Positions 10,701 through 21,506 of a stretch of DNA of 64,000 bases are shown here, piece by piece. Made by a program: the position numbers and the translations under genes. The number at the start of each line of letters is the position of its first letter. Position 1 is the first letter of the stretch. The stretch is from Gari tellinella (lineage: Eukaryota; Mollusca; Bivalvia; Cardiida; Psammobiidae), in contig OV277868.1 in assembly GCA_922989275.2 (NCBI GenBank), forward strand, positions 51,272,216-51,336,215. The letters are read 5' to 3'. The notes below the pieces were generated by a model. The model was not told the DNA's origin and did no database searches. It saw nothing but the letters and a program-made list of their open reading frames with translations.

Positions 10701-11483
10701 CACATGAAATTATATAAATATACCTACAAAGCGAGCAAAGACAAATAACTACATTCACAATAAATATGATACATTATGAAGCTACATGGAAACATGGACA
10801 TTCTTTCAATATTATTACCAAGATTATAAAAATTGTTATAATAAGTTTGTACAATCATTTTGTTTTTAAAAAAGTCAAATAATTAAAAGATCAATGGCAT
10901 GATTAAAAATAGTGATTTAAAAGTCATAGTTGTCTCACCCACCCTATAAAACCTACATTGTCTACAGCTGAACTATATTCTTCATCTTTAGAATAAATTG
11001 CCTAAGAATTATACCACAGACCCGTAGCCAACTGGTTTCAAAGAGATCAGAGTCATTGTCCCTACCATCAAGATCTACCAGACAGACTACGGGTCAATGG
11101 TACCACTCCGGAACTCCAATTTAGACCCACAGCATTTACATGAAGAACACAGTCTAGAGGTAGCTATCATCCATTCGCTCCACGCCATACTCCAAGGACT
11201 TACATAAGGGTTTTACTATCAATCTTCTTTAAGCGGTCGCATGTCCTCCAAACCAGGAAAATGCCATAGCACATTGTAACGGGGTAATCATTAAGTTTTG
11301 CTTTTTTTCTGGTGTATGGTTATAGTGGCTGTTTTAAAATGCTTACATTTCAATTTACATATTAAACCAGCTTGGACCATTAATGGATGCATGTATCTTG
11401 AAAAGGTATCAAGGTATCGCTGTTTATTTGCCAGTGAAAACGTGAATAACCAAAGATACATGTATTGTGCGATAATAAGCAAT
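10701..11483. other. Unassigned DNA
   Basis: No supported gene. A short eroded half of an alpha-core MITE is visible near 11220-11250 (TCTTTAAGCGGTCGCATGTC). Confidence 0.4.
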
Positions 11484-11530
11484 TTAACCCTAGCGACTAG
11501 TATACAAGTTATTTACAAACAGTGTACCTG

Positions 11531-11783
11531 TTAACCCTTTACCCCATAGCCTGTTTCTAGTACTGAAGATGGGTGACTACTTAAAGCAGGTTCAAAGTAA
11601 AGCAGAATGCGCCTTAAGGCGCATTATGCTTTACTTTCAGCCTGCTTTAAGCTATAATGTGCTAGAATATAAAAAAATATTCCCTATAATATATATTCAT
11701 GACTGATTAAATTGGAACTATTTTCTTCAGCGGAGGAATAAATAATATCCGCTAAAAGGCGCTTCTATAAGGGAAAGGGTTAA
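11531..11783. mobile_element. Pb-alpha MITE
   Basis: Flanked by TTAA at both edges, ends CCCTTTACCCCATAG and CTATAAGGGAAAGGG, palindrome AATGCGCCTTAAGGCGCATT. Inserted at a TTAA in the host Pb-beta2. Confidence 0.85.
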
Positions 11784-11892
11784 GAATACAAGTGTCCCAT
11801 ACAAACAGTACATACTACTCATGTAGAAGCCCTATGACCAGGGTCTGTACGGTTTGTTATTTTGCAATATGTTGTTGAAATCAAACCCTTTA

Positions 11893-12138
11893 CAGTGGAG
11901 AATCTGTTATTCTTTCCCAATAAACGCGTTTACGCTAAAACTATTATTTGCCGTGCAAACAGTTTGGAGCCAGATCAGACGCCGGGTAACCCGGCGTCTG
12001 ATCAGGCTCCAAACTGTTTGCCACCAAGATAAACTTGAATTATCAGAATTGTCCAAAAGTTGTACTTTTCTACGATTTAGTGTTTCGCGTTTGCGTACGT
12101 TTGCGTTTAAACGGGAAAGAATAACAGATTCTCCACTG
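11893..12138. mobile_element. Ta-beta1 MITE
   Basis: A 246-base element with ends CAGTGGAGAATCTGTTATTC and its complement, flanked by TA on both sides (11891-11892, 12139-12140). The core is GATCAGACGCCGGGTAACCCGGCGTCTGATC inside GCAAACAGTTTGGAGCC arms (core given here in two parts of one palindrome). TA duplication and CAGT ends fit the Tc1/mariner/pogo group. Confidence 0.85.
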
Positions 12139-12266
12139 TATATGTTAACACGGACTAGACTCAAATGAAAATTGGAATTGTCCAGTTGAAAGCTCAGAGG
12201 TTACTGAGTAATAGGAATTGAAAGAAAAGTTATAAATTTGAGGGAAATGCTTTCATTGTGGTTTAT

Positions 12267-12290
12267 AGATAGATAGATAGATAGATAGAT
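12267..12290. repeat. (TAGA)n microsatellite, LINE tail
   Basis: Six TAGA repeats. On the minus strand this is a (TATC)n tract placed shortly after the LINE stop codon, the usual position of a LINE 3' tail. Confidence 0.8.
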
Positions 12291-12336
12291 AAGCTATATT
12301 TTGAGTCGGCAAGACATATACAAATAACATAAGCTC

Positions 12337-12537
12337 TCAAGAGCTTTTATAACCGACTATATATTTGTCGTATGCGCTGCGTTTGGTTTGTGGTACTCTG
12401 AGCTTTAGTGGGTGGTTTCTCCAGAACACATTTAAGTTAGTCTTGAATTGGTTGACGTCCCTACTATTCACAACTGACGGCCATAGATCGTTCCATGGGT
12501 CTACGATCCTTTGTGAAAAGCAATAAAATTTATTCTG
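12337..12537 (-). pseudogene. LINE reverse-transcriptase C-terminus, 5'-truncated
   Basis: The minus strand reads a frame ending at TGA (12339-12337) with FSQRIVDPWNDLWPS, then VNQFKTNLNVFWRN. This matches the conserved end of CR1/L2/Rex-type LINE proteins, in which a VVxPWNxLP-like motif is followed by an FKxxLDxxW-like motif. About 66 codons remain. The reading frame stops upstream at a TAA (12540-12538) and no reverse-transcriptase catalytic block is present, so it is a dead 5'-truncated copy. It is followed by a short untranslated stretch and a (TATC)n tail. The clade within the CR1/L2 group cannot be fixed from this length. Confidence 0.75.
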
Positions 12538-12935
12538 TTATTTTGTGTGAGTATTTTATAAAGATGTTAACTATAATTTCGTGATATATTGTTCTGAAAA
12601 TATAGCCATTTACACAAAATCACAAGAATAGCGCGATTTAAAGGTACTATTCCTAAATTCGCGTTATTTGGAAATCATAGGATTGGTTATGGTAGCCCTG
12701 TGCATTATCTAAAGGTCTCTATTAAATGGTAGGGATATCGGGTATTAACGGTAGGTGGGCGGTCCAGACAGTTATACAGTATGGCGTCAATCAGAAAACT
12801 TCTCACATTCCTTATATACAAACTCAGACATTCTTGGCTATGGGACTACCTTTGACAGTATATGCACACTGTTATAACAATTTGATAGAAGACTCACACG
12901 ACTTACAAATAGTTTATAAGACGCGTAGAGCTTAA
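12538..12935. other. Unassigned DNA
   Basis: An open frame at 12726-12935 has no recognised domain; likely chance. Confidence 0.4.
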
Positions 12936-13002
12936 AACACAATGAAAGTAAAGCTCCTCAATGAGCTTTCTGCTTTACTTTCATTTTGATTAAAGCAGGA
13001 TC
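12936..13002. repeat. Alpha-type hairpin core without ends
   Basis: AATGAAAGTAAAGC...GAGCTTTCTGCTTTACTTTCATT forms a stem, then GATTAAAGCAGG. It is the alpha core lacking recognisable terminal repeats. Confidence 0.6.
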
Positions 13003-14088
13003 TTGGTTTATACACCGTAAAAAATTCTTCGTTTTTGTGGTCATTAAAGAAAGGGTTTACTGTAGACTATCTAATAACCACCGAGCAATCATTGCAATAC
13101 TTTCTTAATAATCAAACTTGTTTGTTCTTACAATCTCGCGAGAGTTCATTTATTCGTCCCTGTTATGTATCGTAACTATCCTCCCATAACCGATTACAAA
13201 ACCATAATGTTGCTCAGCCCTGAAAACCGCCCAGGGCCGAATCAAACGCAAATATTAAATTAAACGAAATGGGTTGTAATTGAATTCTCAGGGCTAGTGA
13301 GACCTTTGTCTGTATGGCAGGAATTAGGGGTCGTATCATAGTTAGGGCAATCGTGAATGGTGATATCACTCTCTTTCACTTCCGGCTCAAACATTTACCT
13401 CTGTTATAGAATAGGTACTACTTTTGGCGTATTACTCTTAAGACAATATTATATAGATCGTCTGTCAGCATCCTTTACAAGAACATGTACTAAAACCCGC
13501 ATTTAAAACAATAATTTAATAGTATACAGTGTTCCGTATTAACTTGAAATAAATTATGAAATTCATAGTTAAACATGTTTACCTTCAAAGATTCAAAGAC
13601 CAATAACACATAGCTCTAAGATTTGTCTCGTACATTTTATTTCTTTTCGACTGAAAACTATAATAAATGTATTTGAAATACTTTACACATAAAAGTTACT
13701 TTTGATTTTAATCGGTGTGTTTTGTTGTTTTCAAATTGCACTTGAAACGTTTTGTCAACGATCTTGGCATTTGAGCTGTAGCTTATGAAAGAGATGTACC
13801 GGGTGTGTGGAAGAAATAATGAAAACTCTCAATGAAGTAGATTAAAATGGTAAATATATTTGAATGAGTTGGACTGAAGCACTGAAATAAATTCCCTCCA
13901 GCAGAATTCAGCTAATGTAACTGTAAGGAATACACTTACTTTGTCTTCTAGTGTCGAGGACGTACTCCAAGTATTGCATTCCGTGTTACATGTAGGTACA
14001 CGGAATCAAATTAGGTTGTTAAATATATATGCCCCCTACCCAACTGTACACCATGAACTATTGAACTTTTATGTGAATTTGACTATTA
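13003..14088. other. Unassigned DNA with one promoter-type motif
   Basis: No supported gene. The only sharp signal is TCTCGCGAGA at 13134, listed separately. Confidence 0.45.
13134..13143. promoter_or_regulatory. TCTCGCGAGA motif (BANP/Kaiso-type)
   Basis: A perfect 10-base palindrome known from vertebrate CpG-island promoters, where BANP binds it. In this CpG-poor context it is unusual, but no exon is visible beside it. Confidence 0.35.
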
Positions 14089-14455
14089 CATCGTCCCTCT
14101 CTAAAACGACACCTAATGGGAGACAAAAACTGCGTGCGTTGTTCGGAGGGATACGTTATAAGAAGGGAAATTGGCTTACATTTGCAAACAGCTTGAATCA
14201 AGATCAGATGCGGCGTAACGCGGCGTCTGATCAGGATTCAAGCTGTTCGCCATTCGTCATTATATTCATTCTATCAAATATCCACTTATAGGTAATTTTG
14301 AGAAAACAGCAGACCACATTTTTTAGCATGCGATATTGCAGCAGTGAAAGCGTTAGACCTAATTGTACTATAAAGGGAACTACGGCAAGGGTCGTTGTAA
14401 GGAGGAATTCGTTGTTGGGAGGACCTTTGTAGGGTTGGAGCACTGTACTACATTG
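14089..14455. mobile_element. Ta-beta2 MITE (inverse orientation)
   Basis: 367 bases, flanked by TA on both sides. Right end GGTTGGAGCACTG, left end CATCGTCCCTCTCT. The centre carries a beta core with arms AACAGCTTGAATC / GATTCAAGCTGTT. No coding capacity. Confidence 0.75.
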
Positions 14456-14846
14456 TAATATTACTGCGAATGAAGGGTTAGCGTTATATTGAGTGTTTTG
14501 TGGACTAAATAAAGCTGCCACCGCAATTTGAATTTGCCAACACATCTTCTACAGAACAGTTTTTTACGGCACATTGATGAACCCCCGTGTCATCACTGTT
14601 ACCGGCTTTTCATACGAAACTGCGTTTTGCCTAGCTCTGCACCCGTAAAAATGTGCAATGAACAAGTTCATTGTGATCAACCCAAGTTATCATTATTAAT
14701 ATAATAGGGGTGCCAATAAAACACTTGGAACGTAAAGTATAAGATTTGCATGTATGCATAAGACAAGCATCTGTCCTTGGAATTGTAAAGTTCTTTATCG
14801 AAAGAAAATTACTGAACAGTAAGGTCACATGTAATAAATCATTTTA
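14456..14846. other. Unassigned DNA
   Basis: No supported gene or repeat. Confidence 0.45.
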
Positions 14847-14944
14847 GTTGAGTATGACGTCGTTCCCAAGCATTTGATTGGTCATATTTGAGCAAAAGCT
14901 CAAATCTGACCAATCAAATGCTGGAGAACGATCTCAACTCAACT
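14847..14944. repeat. Near-perfect hairpin element
   Basis: Arms GTTGAG...CAAGCATTTGATTGGTCA and TGACCAATCAAATGCTGGAG...CTCAAC face across AAGC. Family not seen elsewhere in the window. Confidence 0.7.
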
Positions 14945-15057
14945 CAAACGCTATAAAACATTGGACCTAGTTATTGTCCATACAAAAGAGAAAATATGGC
15001 TCTGCATTAGACCTGTTCTCACTGCCGTTTTTGTTTGTAACAGATGAATTGCAAATA

Positions 15058-15263
15058 CAGTAAAACCTCGCTATTACGACCACTAAAACGAAGGCTAATT
15101 GAGTGTATAATAGGCAGGTGACAGCTTAAAGCAAGGTTACAGTGAAACAGAAAGCTCCTTTAGGAGCTTTCTGTTTCACTGTCACCTTGCTTTAAGCGGT
15201 CACCTATCGTAAACACCCTAATAATTAACATAATTTAGTGGTCGTAATAGCGAGGTTTTACTG
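15058..15263. mobile_element. Ta-alpha MITE
   Basis: 206 bases with ends CAGTAAAACCTCGCTATTAC and complement, flanked by TA. Core AAACAGAAAGCTCCTTTAGG...GGAGCTTTCTGTTT with outer TTAAAGCA arms. Pogo/Tc1-like ends (inference). Confidence 0.85.
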
Positions 15264-15389
15264 TACATGTAGTTGGGATCCTGTTCAGATACCTAGTAAC
15301 TCGGTGTCTCATAAGATTTGATACTCTTTGAAAGTCATGTCGACATTTCTTCTGTCAAACAGCTTTAACCAATATATTCCTATGGTCCC

Positions 15390-15475
15390 ATAGGACATAC
15401 GCAAACAGTGTAGACTTTGATCATTCGCCGCATGATGCGGTGTCTGATCAGAGTCTATACTGTTTGCTGATATGA
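15390..15475. repeat. Beta-type hairpin core
   Basis: GCAAACAGTGTAGACTTTGA with CGCCGCATGATGCGGTG tip and GAGTCTATACTGTTTGC on the other side. Its terminal repeats are eroded. A Ta-beta1 left end (GTGGAGAAGACATTGTTC) lies nearby at 15628. Confidence 0.65.
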
Positions 15476-15889
15476 ATTTCATGAAAAAAAATAAACGAAA
15501 ATGAAAGTTTAAACCATGCACCCCCGAGATAAAACAAAAAAGAACTTATCCAAATATGAACGCGGAAGAATCCCTTTGGCATAAATGGGTTAAATCTAAC
15601 GACATTGGGACACAGGAAGAATAGAGTGGAGAAGACATTGTTCGTTTCCACCTAAACGCGTTTATGCTAAAATGTATTGTCTATTGAAACCGGTCGTGAG
15701 CAAGATCGTTGAACATGCTTCATGTGATTTGCTACAGTATTCAGATTATAATAGTATTTGCCATTAACAAAGGTTGTCATTTTCTACATTTTATAGTTAT
15801 TGTGTTTGAGTATAATTTCGTATTATCCTTTAAACAAAAGAATGTTTTAATTTTTAAAGACATATTACCAGTTAAGGCGATTGAACGTA

Positions 15890-16058
15890 TAGCATAATGC
15901 TTTACTTTAAGCCTGCTTTAAGCTTATATATGCTAGTATTTGAAATAATATTCTTATGGTACATATTAATCAATGTATATCGTGGAACTATTTACGTACT
16001 TGTACTTCAGTCGAGAAAACAAATCAAAGGCATAAAAATGCGTATTTAAAGGGTTTAA
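15890..16058. mobile_element. Pb-alpha MITE, right half only
   Basis: Keeps one hairpin arm (TGCTTTACTTTAAGCCTGC) and the right end ...AAAGGGTTTAAC. The left half is missing. Confidence 0.6.
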
Positions 16059-16126
16059 CAGGAAAGAATAACATCTCCACCACCGTATACATTTTGCAGT
16101 GGACAGATTAATGTAAATACATAGAC

Positions 16127-16369
16127 TTAACTCATTACCCAATAGCTCGTTTCTAGTTATGAAGACATGCGATCACTTAAAGCAGGTTGAAAATAAAGCA
16201 GAATGCGCCTTAAGGCGCATTCTGTTTTACTTTCAGCCTGCTTTAAGCTACCATCTGCTTGGATATAGAAAATATTTCTTATGGTACACGTTCTTAAATG
16301 TATAATTGAAACTATTTTCTTCAGTGGAGAAATAAATAAAAGGCATACAGTTACGTATTTATGGGTTAA
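16127..16369. mobile_element. Pb-alpha MITE
   Basis: TTAA at both edges, left end CTCATTACCCAATAGC, palindrome AATGCGCCTTAAGGCGCATT. The DNA after it (16368-16441) repeats the DNA before it (16057-16130) at about 85% identity, so this Pb-alpha and its neighbour are part of an old tandem duplication of about 311 bases. Confidence 0.8.
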
Positions 16370-16441
16370 CAGGAAAGAATAACATCCTCTCCACCGTATT
16401 AATTTTGCAGTTGGCAGATAAACGTTAATACATAGACTTAA

Positions 16442-16885
16442 AGTCATGTAGCGATGGTAATCACTCCGGTCGCTTGTTTTGTTGACCATTGCTGCTTGGC
16501 GTTCTATTCTGTGGCGATTAGTCCCTCCCCTACTGTTATACAAAGCCATCATCATTTGATGTAAATCCTTGTTTTAGTTTCGAATTTCGCCTCATCTTAA
16601 TACCATTGACACCTTATAGATATAGAGTGGGGTTTCAAAGCTTGTGCCCTGTGGTTCAGGGATTACCAGGGGTTAGCATTGTGCACTTCCCGTAGCCTCC
16701 CTAAATACCTGTGACGAGATAGACTTAATAAATGAGCACTATCTGGTCAGCCAAGTACCCGCTGGATAAATCGGCATTCTTAAAATTCTATGAAGTTAAA
16801 ACCTTAGAAACCATTATAAATTGCTACGGCTGTGGCTATTTTATTTATTACAGGAACGTAAATATGTATGTTTATTACTACAGTA
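16442..16885. other. Unassigned DNA
   Basis: No supported gene. An open frame of 132 codons at 16157-16555 (minus) runs through the MITE and is an artefact. Confidence 0.45.
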
Positions 16886-17131
16886 CAGTGGAGAAAACGT
16901 TATTCTTTCCCAATAAACGCGTTTACGCTAAAACTATTATTTGCAGTGCAAACAGTTTGGAGCCAGATCAGACGCCGGGTAACCCGGCGTCTGATCAGGC
17001 TCCAAACTGTTTGCCACCAAGATAAACATGAATTATCAGAAATGTCCAAAAGTTGTACTTTTCTACGTTTTAGTGCTTTGCGTTTGCGTACGTTTGCGTT
17101 TAAACGGGAAAGAATAACAGATTCTCCACTG
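16886..17131. mobile_element. Ta-beta1 MITE
   Basis: Same structure and length as 11893-12138, with CAGTGGAGAA ends and TA at both flanks. The two copies differ at only a few positions. Confidence 0.85.
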
Positions 17132-17185
17132 TAACGGTCCAGATAATTTTCTCACGTGAAGTTCTAACCGAAAAGATTTAGTTTA

Positions 17186-17590
17186 CAGTGGAGAAGACAT
17201 TATTCCTTCCACATAAACGAGAATATACTAAAGAATCGTATATATATAAAATTGTCAAAAGTTCAAGACATTGTAATTTTCTTCAATTAATTGCACTTGG
17301 GTTTCGATTAACCATTTCACTCTCAACGATGCTTGAAAGTGCGTTTACAAACAGTTTGGACCGTGATAAGACGCCGCGTAACGCGGCGTCTGATCAGGAT
17401 TCAAACTGTTTGACACTCGTATCGATATGTTTTAAGCCATACTACATTGAATCTTACTTTGAAGCGATTTAATTATACAAACAACAAAATTGAAGCAGAC
17501 GACAGTAAAACGGTGACGGGTTAAAAATCTCATCGACAATTTGGTAATAAAAGGTTTAAAAAGGACAGAAATCATCTTCTCCATTATATA
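17186..17590. mobile_element. Ta-beta1-related element split by a Pb-beta1
   Basis: Left end CAGTGGAGAAGACATTATTC after TA; right end ATCATCTTCTCCATTATA is eroded. The middle is occupied by the Pb-beta1 copy at 17308-17524. Confidence 0.6.
17308..17524. mobile_element. Pb-beta1 MITE
   Basis: TTAA at 17308-17311 and 17521-17524, left end CCATTTCACTCTCAACG, right end CGGTGACGGG, hairpin AAACAGTTTGGACCGTGAT / ATCAGGATTCAAACTGTTT with CGCCGCGTAACGCGGCG tip. Confidence 0.85.
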
Positions 17591-17764
17591 ACATGACTTC
17601 AGCGAGAGCGGTTGGGGTTCTGGAGTCTGGACTTTCTCCCTACCTTGGATCCACGCTTGCTACAGTAACGCCTAACTACAGCAACAACCAACGAGAATGT
17701 TCCTTCACCTAAGTGTATTGTAGGTGACTGGTAAACCCTGTTACATCCTGAGAGCGAATTTGTG

Positions 17765-17832
17765 ATAATACAGTTTGGTGAGACGCTGAGTAACTAAGCG
17801 TCTCACATGAATCCAAACTGTTTGACACTCTG
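17765..17832. repeat. Beta-type hairpin core
   Basis: ACAGTTTGGTGAGACGC / GCGTCTCAC...AAACTGTTTG. Element ends not recognisable. Confidence 0.65.
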
Positions 17833-17974
17833 ATGATCTTTTTTTAAAGAGATCTTTTTTAAAATCATATTTTTAGAAAAGTTGCAATATTGAAACTTTT
17901 AACAATGGACAATCCCAGTTTCAATTGAGTCTAGTTGATGTTTTACTCTTAAGTTATTTTTTCATTAACCGGTA

Positions 17975-18052
17975 TTACACAATGAAAAACAGTGTAGACC
18001 CGGATCAGAGGGCTCATTTTGGAGCCCTCTGATCTGGATCTACTTTGTTTGC
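17975..18052. repeat. Beta2-type hairpin core
   Basis: AAACAGTGTAGACCCGGATC with tip AGGGCTCATTTTGGAGCCCT and return arm GATCTGGATCTACTTTGTTT. Terminal repeats eroded. Confidence 0.7.
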
Positions 18053-18253
18053 ATAGTAAAAGTGTACTCTTCAAAGGCAAAAAAATTGTTAATGACAGGG
18101 GGTCCAATATTTTAGGATTTTGACTATCAAAATCTTTAATATCATGTTTTATGTATAGCAACAGAAATGCAAGTCTTGTAATCGAGATTATCAACAGACC
18201 GACGATGATGTAAACAGAGGGGATCGTTTAATCAGTTTAAACTACGATATGTA

Positions 18254-18479
18254 CATTCGAATCTCGAATAGCTCAAACCAAGTTTAGTCAAACTTACTTG
18301 TATTTCAAAGTTAAAACGTGGCAAAGCCACTCACCAGTCAGCAGGCATAACCACGCTTTAACTTTGAAATATGGGTATATTCGACTTCAGCGAATCAGCG
18401 GTCTAGAGTTATTGGAATTCAACTTAGGAATCATACTTTAGTTCGACTCAAGCGAGTTCGAGTAACAGAGGCTCGACTG
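18254..18479. mobile_element. Ta-gamma MITE
   Basis: Ends CATTCGAATCTCGAATAGC and GAGTAACAGAGGCTCGACTG are degenerate inverted copies; TA on both flanks. An inner stem TATTTCAAAGTTAAAACGTGG pairs with CCACGCTTTAACTTTGAAATA. Confidence 0.7.
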
Positions 18480-19127
18480 TATTTACATAATAATCGTCTA
18501 AATTTCAAGGACTAGTAAAACTGACATGACCAAAAGAGTGAATAAATACTCCTAAACGGTGAGGAATTAACGTATCCCACTCAGAGTGTAGACTCTCGTT
18601 TTCGTCACCCCCATTACCTATTAAACTAACCCTTACCTGCACGCGACATATTACCCAGTTTCCGTTATAAGATATACCTGATTTTGATATGAAAATATTT
18701 CTTACCTACAACTAATTCGGATAGTCACCTGAACTCGGATATATAGACGCTTGATCTGGTTCGAAACGGTCTGTGTATGATCAGTAAGTGGATGCTTTGT
18801 GCTTGAAGGGTGCAAGAGACATACAGCTTATATCTCTGACCCTGACTGTCTGTGAAGTATAATGTCTCCAAATTTATCGAAACTTTAATTGAAAATTTGA
18901 CGCTATCTGGTCCCACATCTTACTCCCCGTGAGAGAAAAGCCACAGCTTTCTATGAATGGGGTTCACTTTCATTCATCAGTTCAAGCTTTTCCAGTTTGA
19001 GAAAACAATTTGAGATATCAAATGCGATATGTTTCCGAATTAAAGATTTGCCATTTAACTACAACGAAACCTATACACAGTGACCCTTAAATAAAGGTAG
19101 CGTGTTGTTTGATATAAACATATGTCC
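18480..19127. other. Unassigned DNA
   Basis: No supported gene, RNA or repeat. Confidence 0.45.
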
Positions 19128-19196
19128 GTAAATGTAGAATAAAGGTAACGCAGAAAGCTCCTTAAGGAGCTCTCTGCATTACCTTTATTCTACATT
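19128..19196. repeat. Alpha-like hairpin
   Basis: TGTAGAATAAAGGTAACGC...GCATTACCTTTATTCTACA with tip AAGCTCCTTAAGGAGCT. It shares the tip and AGAAAGCTCC motif with Ta-alpha but has different arms. Confidence 0.7.
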
Positions 19197-19985
19197 CAGC
19201 TGACACTAGTCGAATGCACTGCCAAATCGTGTTTTAAGTAATAGTTTGACAAAAGTTGATGGTAATATAAGACCCACTAAATCAGCCTTGGAGATTTTTA
19301 AATGGCGATGTTTTCAATTAGAAACCGACAGTGTCAAATACCAGTCATAATAGTTTTATCGACACATCAGATTTCAGGGGTATGTATAAATCACAATAAT
19401 ACGGGAGACAGAAATCAGATACGGTGCTATAGCACAGAAAAGCTTTTATTTTTGTTAAATTGGCGATAAATTCGCACAATTTATTTGCTAATTGGTCATA
19501 TTTAACGCCGTAGTTTCGTATTCAAAAGGGCGTCGAAACGTGGCAGTTTGAATGATGTGTCAATTCAGATTGGGCAATCGTGATTTTGAAATAGAAAATA
19601 ATATTATCTGAGTGTTGCATCATAGTTAATTAAAGGGCACTTCACCAGTTTTTCTTTATTAAAAGAAAACGATATTTAGGCTTAACTATTTGATCAAGAT
19701 AGGTATTCTTTCTTCGATTTCTAATAACACCAATTATGATATAGACAGAAGTTAAACACGCAGTACTTTGGGTTTTATTTGCCCAGAGTAGGCTTGGTGT
19801 GTTTTTTGGCTTGTTAATTAGCCCACGAGACTAATTCGAAATAATTGCTTGATAAATTCAACCGTATGATTATCACATCGGTTTAAATCATTATTCTGCA
19901 ATAATATTGACTGCTGAAATATTATCCTTTTAAAATAAATATGTAATCTTTGAGTATTTTTAATATAAAAACAATCTAAAACAGT
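19197..19985. other. Unassigned DNA, possible non-coding conserved stretch
   Basis: No gene seen. The part 19440-19660 mixes AT-rich homeodomain-type cores (AATTTATTTGCTAATTGG, TTAATTAA) with several CpGs, a texture typical of developmental enhancers. This is only an impression without alignment. Confidence 0.25.
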
Positions 19986-20095
19986 GTTTTAATCAGTTTG
20001 GATCCTGATCAGACGCTGAGTTATTCGGAGTATGATCTTGATTCAAAATGTTTGCAAATTATAGTTTTGTCTTGCAGGGAATGATAGGGGTTTAA
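19986..20095. mobile_element. Pb-beta1 MITE, left end missing
   Basis: Hairpin CAGTTTGGATCCTGATCAG / TATGATCTTGATTC and right end CAGGGAATGATAGGGGTTTAA. It shares the TTAA at 20092-20095 with the next copy. Confidence 0.65.
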
Positions 20096-20306
20096 CTCCT
20101 TCACTACCTTACCCGACTACAATAGTTATTTGCAAACAGTTTGGATCATGATCAGACGCCGCGTTAGACGGCGTCTGATCAGGATCCAAACTGTTTGATA
20201 CTTATTTCAATAGTTCTTTAGTAAAAAAAAAAAGACTTTAGATTTGAGAAATAAAAGCAGATGACAACTTTTAAAACTGATGACGTCATGGCAGTAAAGG
20301 GGTTTC
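20092..20306. mobile_element. Pb-beta1 MITE
   Basis: Left end TTAACTCCTTCACTACC, right end TGACGTCATGGCAGTAAAGG, hairpin tip CGCCGCGTTAGACGGCG. A clear full-length family member. Confidence 0.8.
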
Positions 20307-20506
20307 ATGCCATGGTTTGAAATGTGCATGTCATCGTGCCATTTTGCACCCTGCAATGGTCTGACAGCTTTAGTCTAAAGAAATTAGATCATGGCCACTT
20401 TTCAGGGATTTATGTGATAATATCTATGTGATAGGTTCAGGATGGGGTGAAAATATGAAACCCAAAGCAGTATATAACACTGCCATCTTCTCTAATTTGA
20501 AGTTAA

Positions 20507-20759
20507 CAGGCTACCATAAGTTGACATAAAAAATCCTAAGATTTCCAAATTTGCATTTTTCAAGTGCGATTTTACGAATCGTACCTTTTCCCATCGCCTG
20601 TTTCTAGTTTTGTTGACACGTGGCTGCTTAAATCAGTCTGAAAGTAAAGCAGAATGCGCCTTAAGGCGCATTCTGCTTTACTTTCAGTCTGCTTTAAGCT
20701 ACCATGTACTAGAAAAAAATCCGAAGATTTAGGAAAAATCCGGAGAAATGGCAGCCCTG
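20507..20759. mobile_element. Hat2 MITE with an alpha core
   Basis: Left end CAGGCTACCATAAGTTGAC, right end GAAATGGCAGCCCTG. The inside holds a Pb-alpha-like left portion (CCTTTTCCCATCGCCTG) and the palindrome AATGCGCCTTAAGGCGCATT, but no Pb-alpha right end. CAGGG ends resemble hAT elements (inference). Confidence 0.65.
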
Positions 20760-20786
20760 GAAGTACAAAATGTATTGTAACACGTC

Positions 20787-21250
20787 GCTGACCATAGCGA
20801 GGAGTATACTCGTCATTTATAAACTGTCCACGCTTGTACTGTAGAAAGAGTGAATATTCAAAACAGAGGACTCCAAATGGAGCCCCACCCCTGATCAGGG
20901 TCTGCACTGTTTGTATTTTGTTGAAATTTGTTGCAAAACAACCCTAAATAGAAAAAAATGAACTAGATTCCATCGGACACTGTAATCTTCCATTAAAAGT
21001 TTCAGAGGTAAATGAGTCAAATTACATGTGCCAGCTACAAGTAGGTGCGTCGTAGTCCATTTTTGTCAGTTTATGGGTGTTTCGTACAGTATATTGCAAA
21101 ATGGCAACCAGTGCAGACCCTGATCAGGTTGCTCAAAGAGCCCTCTGATCAGACTTTATACTGTTTGAATATAGAGGACATGCATACTTTTCACATGTAT
21201 GCTGTTTTTAAATGACGAGTACAATCGTAGCTGTGACTGAATGGGTTAAA
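20787..21250. mobile_element. Two adjacent Pb-beta2 MITEs, eroded
   Basis: The first, to about 21025, has GACTCCAAATGGAGCCCC and ATCAGGGTCTGCACTGTTTG, ending TTTCAGAGGTAAATGAG. The second has AACCAGTGCAGACCCTGATC and GATCAGACTTTATACTGTTT and ends at GAATGGGTTAA. Confidence 0.6.
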
Positions 21251-21284
21251 AGACATTTATGCTTCATTTACATTCTATTCTGCC

Positions 21285-21506
21285 TTAATTCCTTTACCAC
21301 TGAATGTTAAGATGGAAGATTTTAGTTTCCAATCAAATCCAGTCCATTTTGGACTATTTATGGTTTTTGCAATATATTTTAAAAAGACAAACAATACAAA
21401 CCGTAAAGGAGCCCTCAGGTCTGTGTCTACACTCTTTGCATAAGCCATGTGTAACGCCGTTGTTATAAAGGACGAGTATACCAGTCGCTAGGGTGTGTTG
21501 GGTTAA
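21285..21506. mobile_element. Pb-beta2 MITE, one hairpin arm lost
   Basis: TTAA at 21285-21288 and 21503-21506. It keeps GAGCCCTCAGGTCTGTGTC and the family right end GACGAGTATACCAGTCGCTA, but the left stem is mostly deleted. Confidence 0.65.

Larger units (their letters stand above)
11484..12213. mobile_element. Pb-beta2 MITE carrying two later insertions
   Basis: Starts TTAACCCTAGCGACTAG and continues through ACAAACAGTGTACCTG, is interrupted by a Pb-alpha (11531-11783), resumes, is interrupted again by a Ta-beta1 (11893-12138), and ends around GAGTAATA. An uninterrupted relative at 49294-49536 shows the order of the parts. Confidence 0.7.

Noticed and set aside
11907..12168. Overlapping open frames of 85 and 104 codons on both strands
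   Set aside because: Mirror-image translations of a palindromic Ta-beta1 MITE.
16157..16555. 132-codon open frame, minus strand
   Set aside because: It runs straight through a Pb-alpha hairpin and its flanks; the translation is that of the MITE, with no domain.
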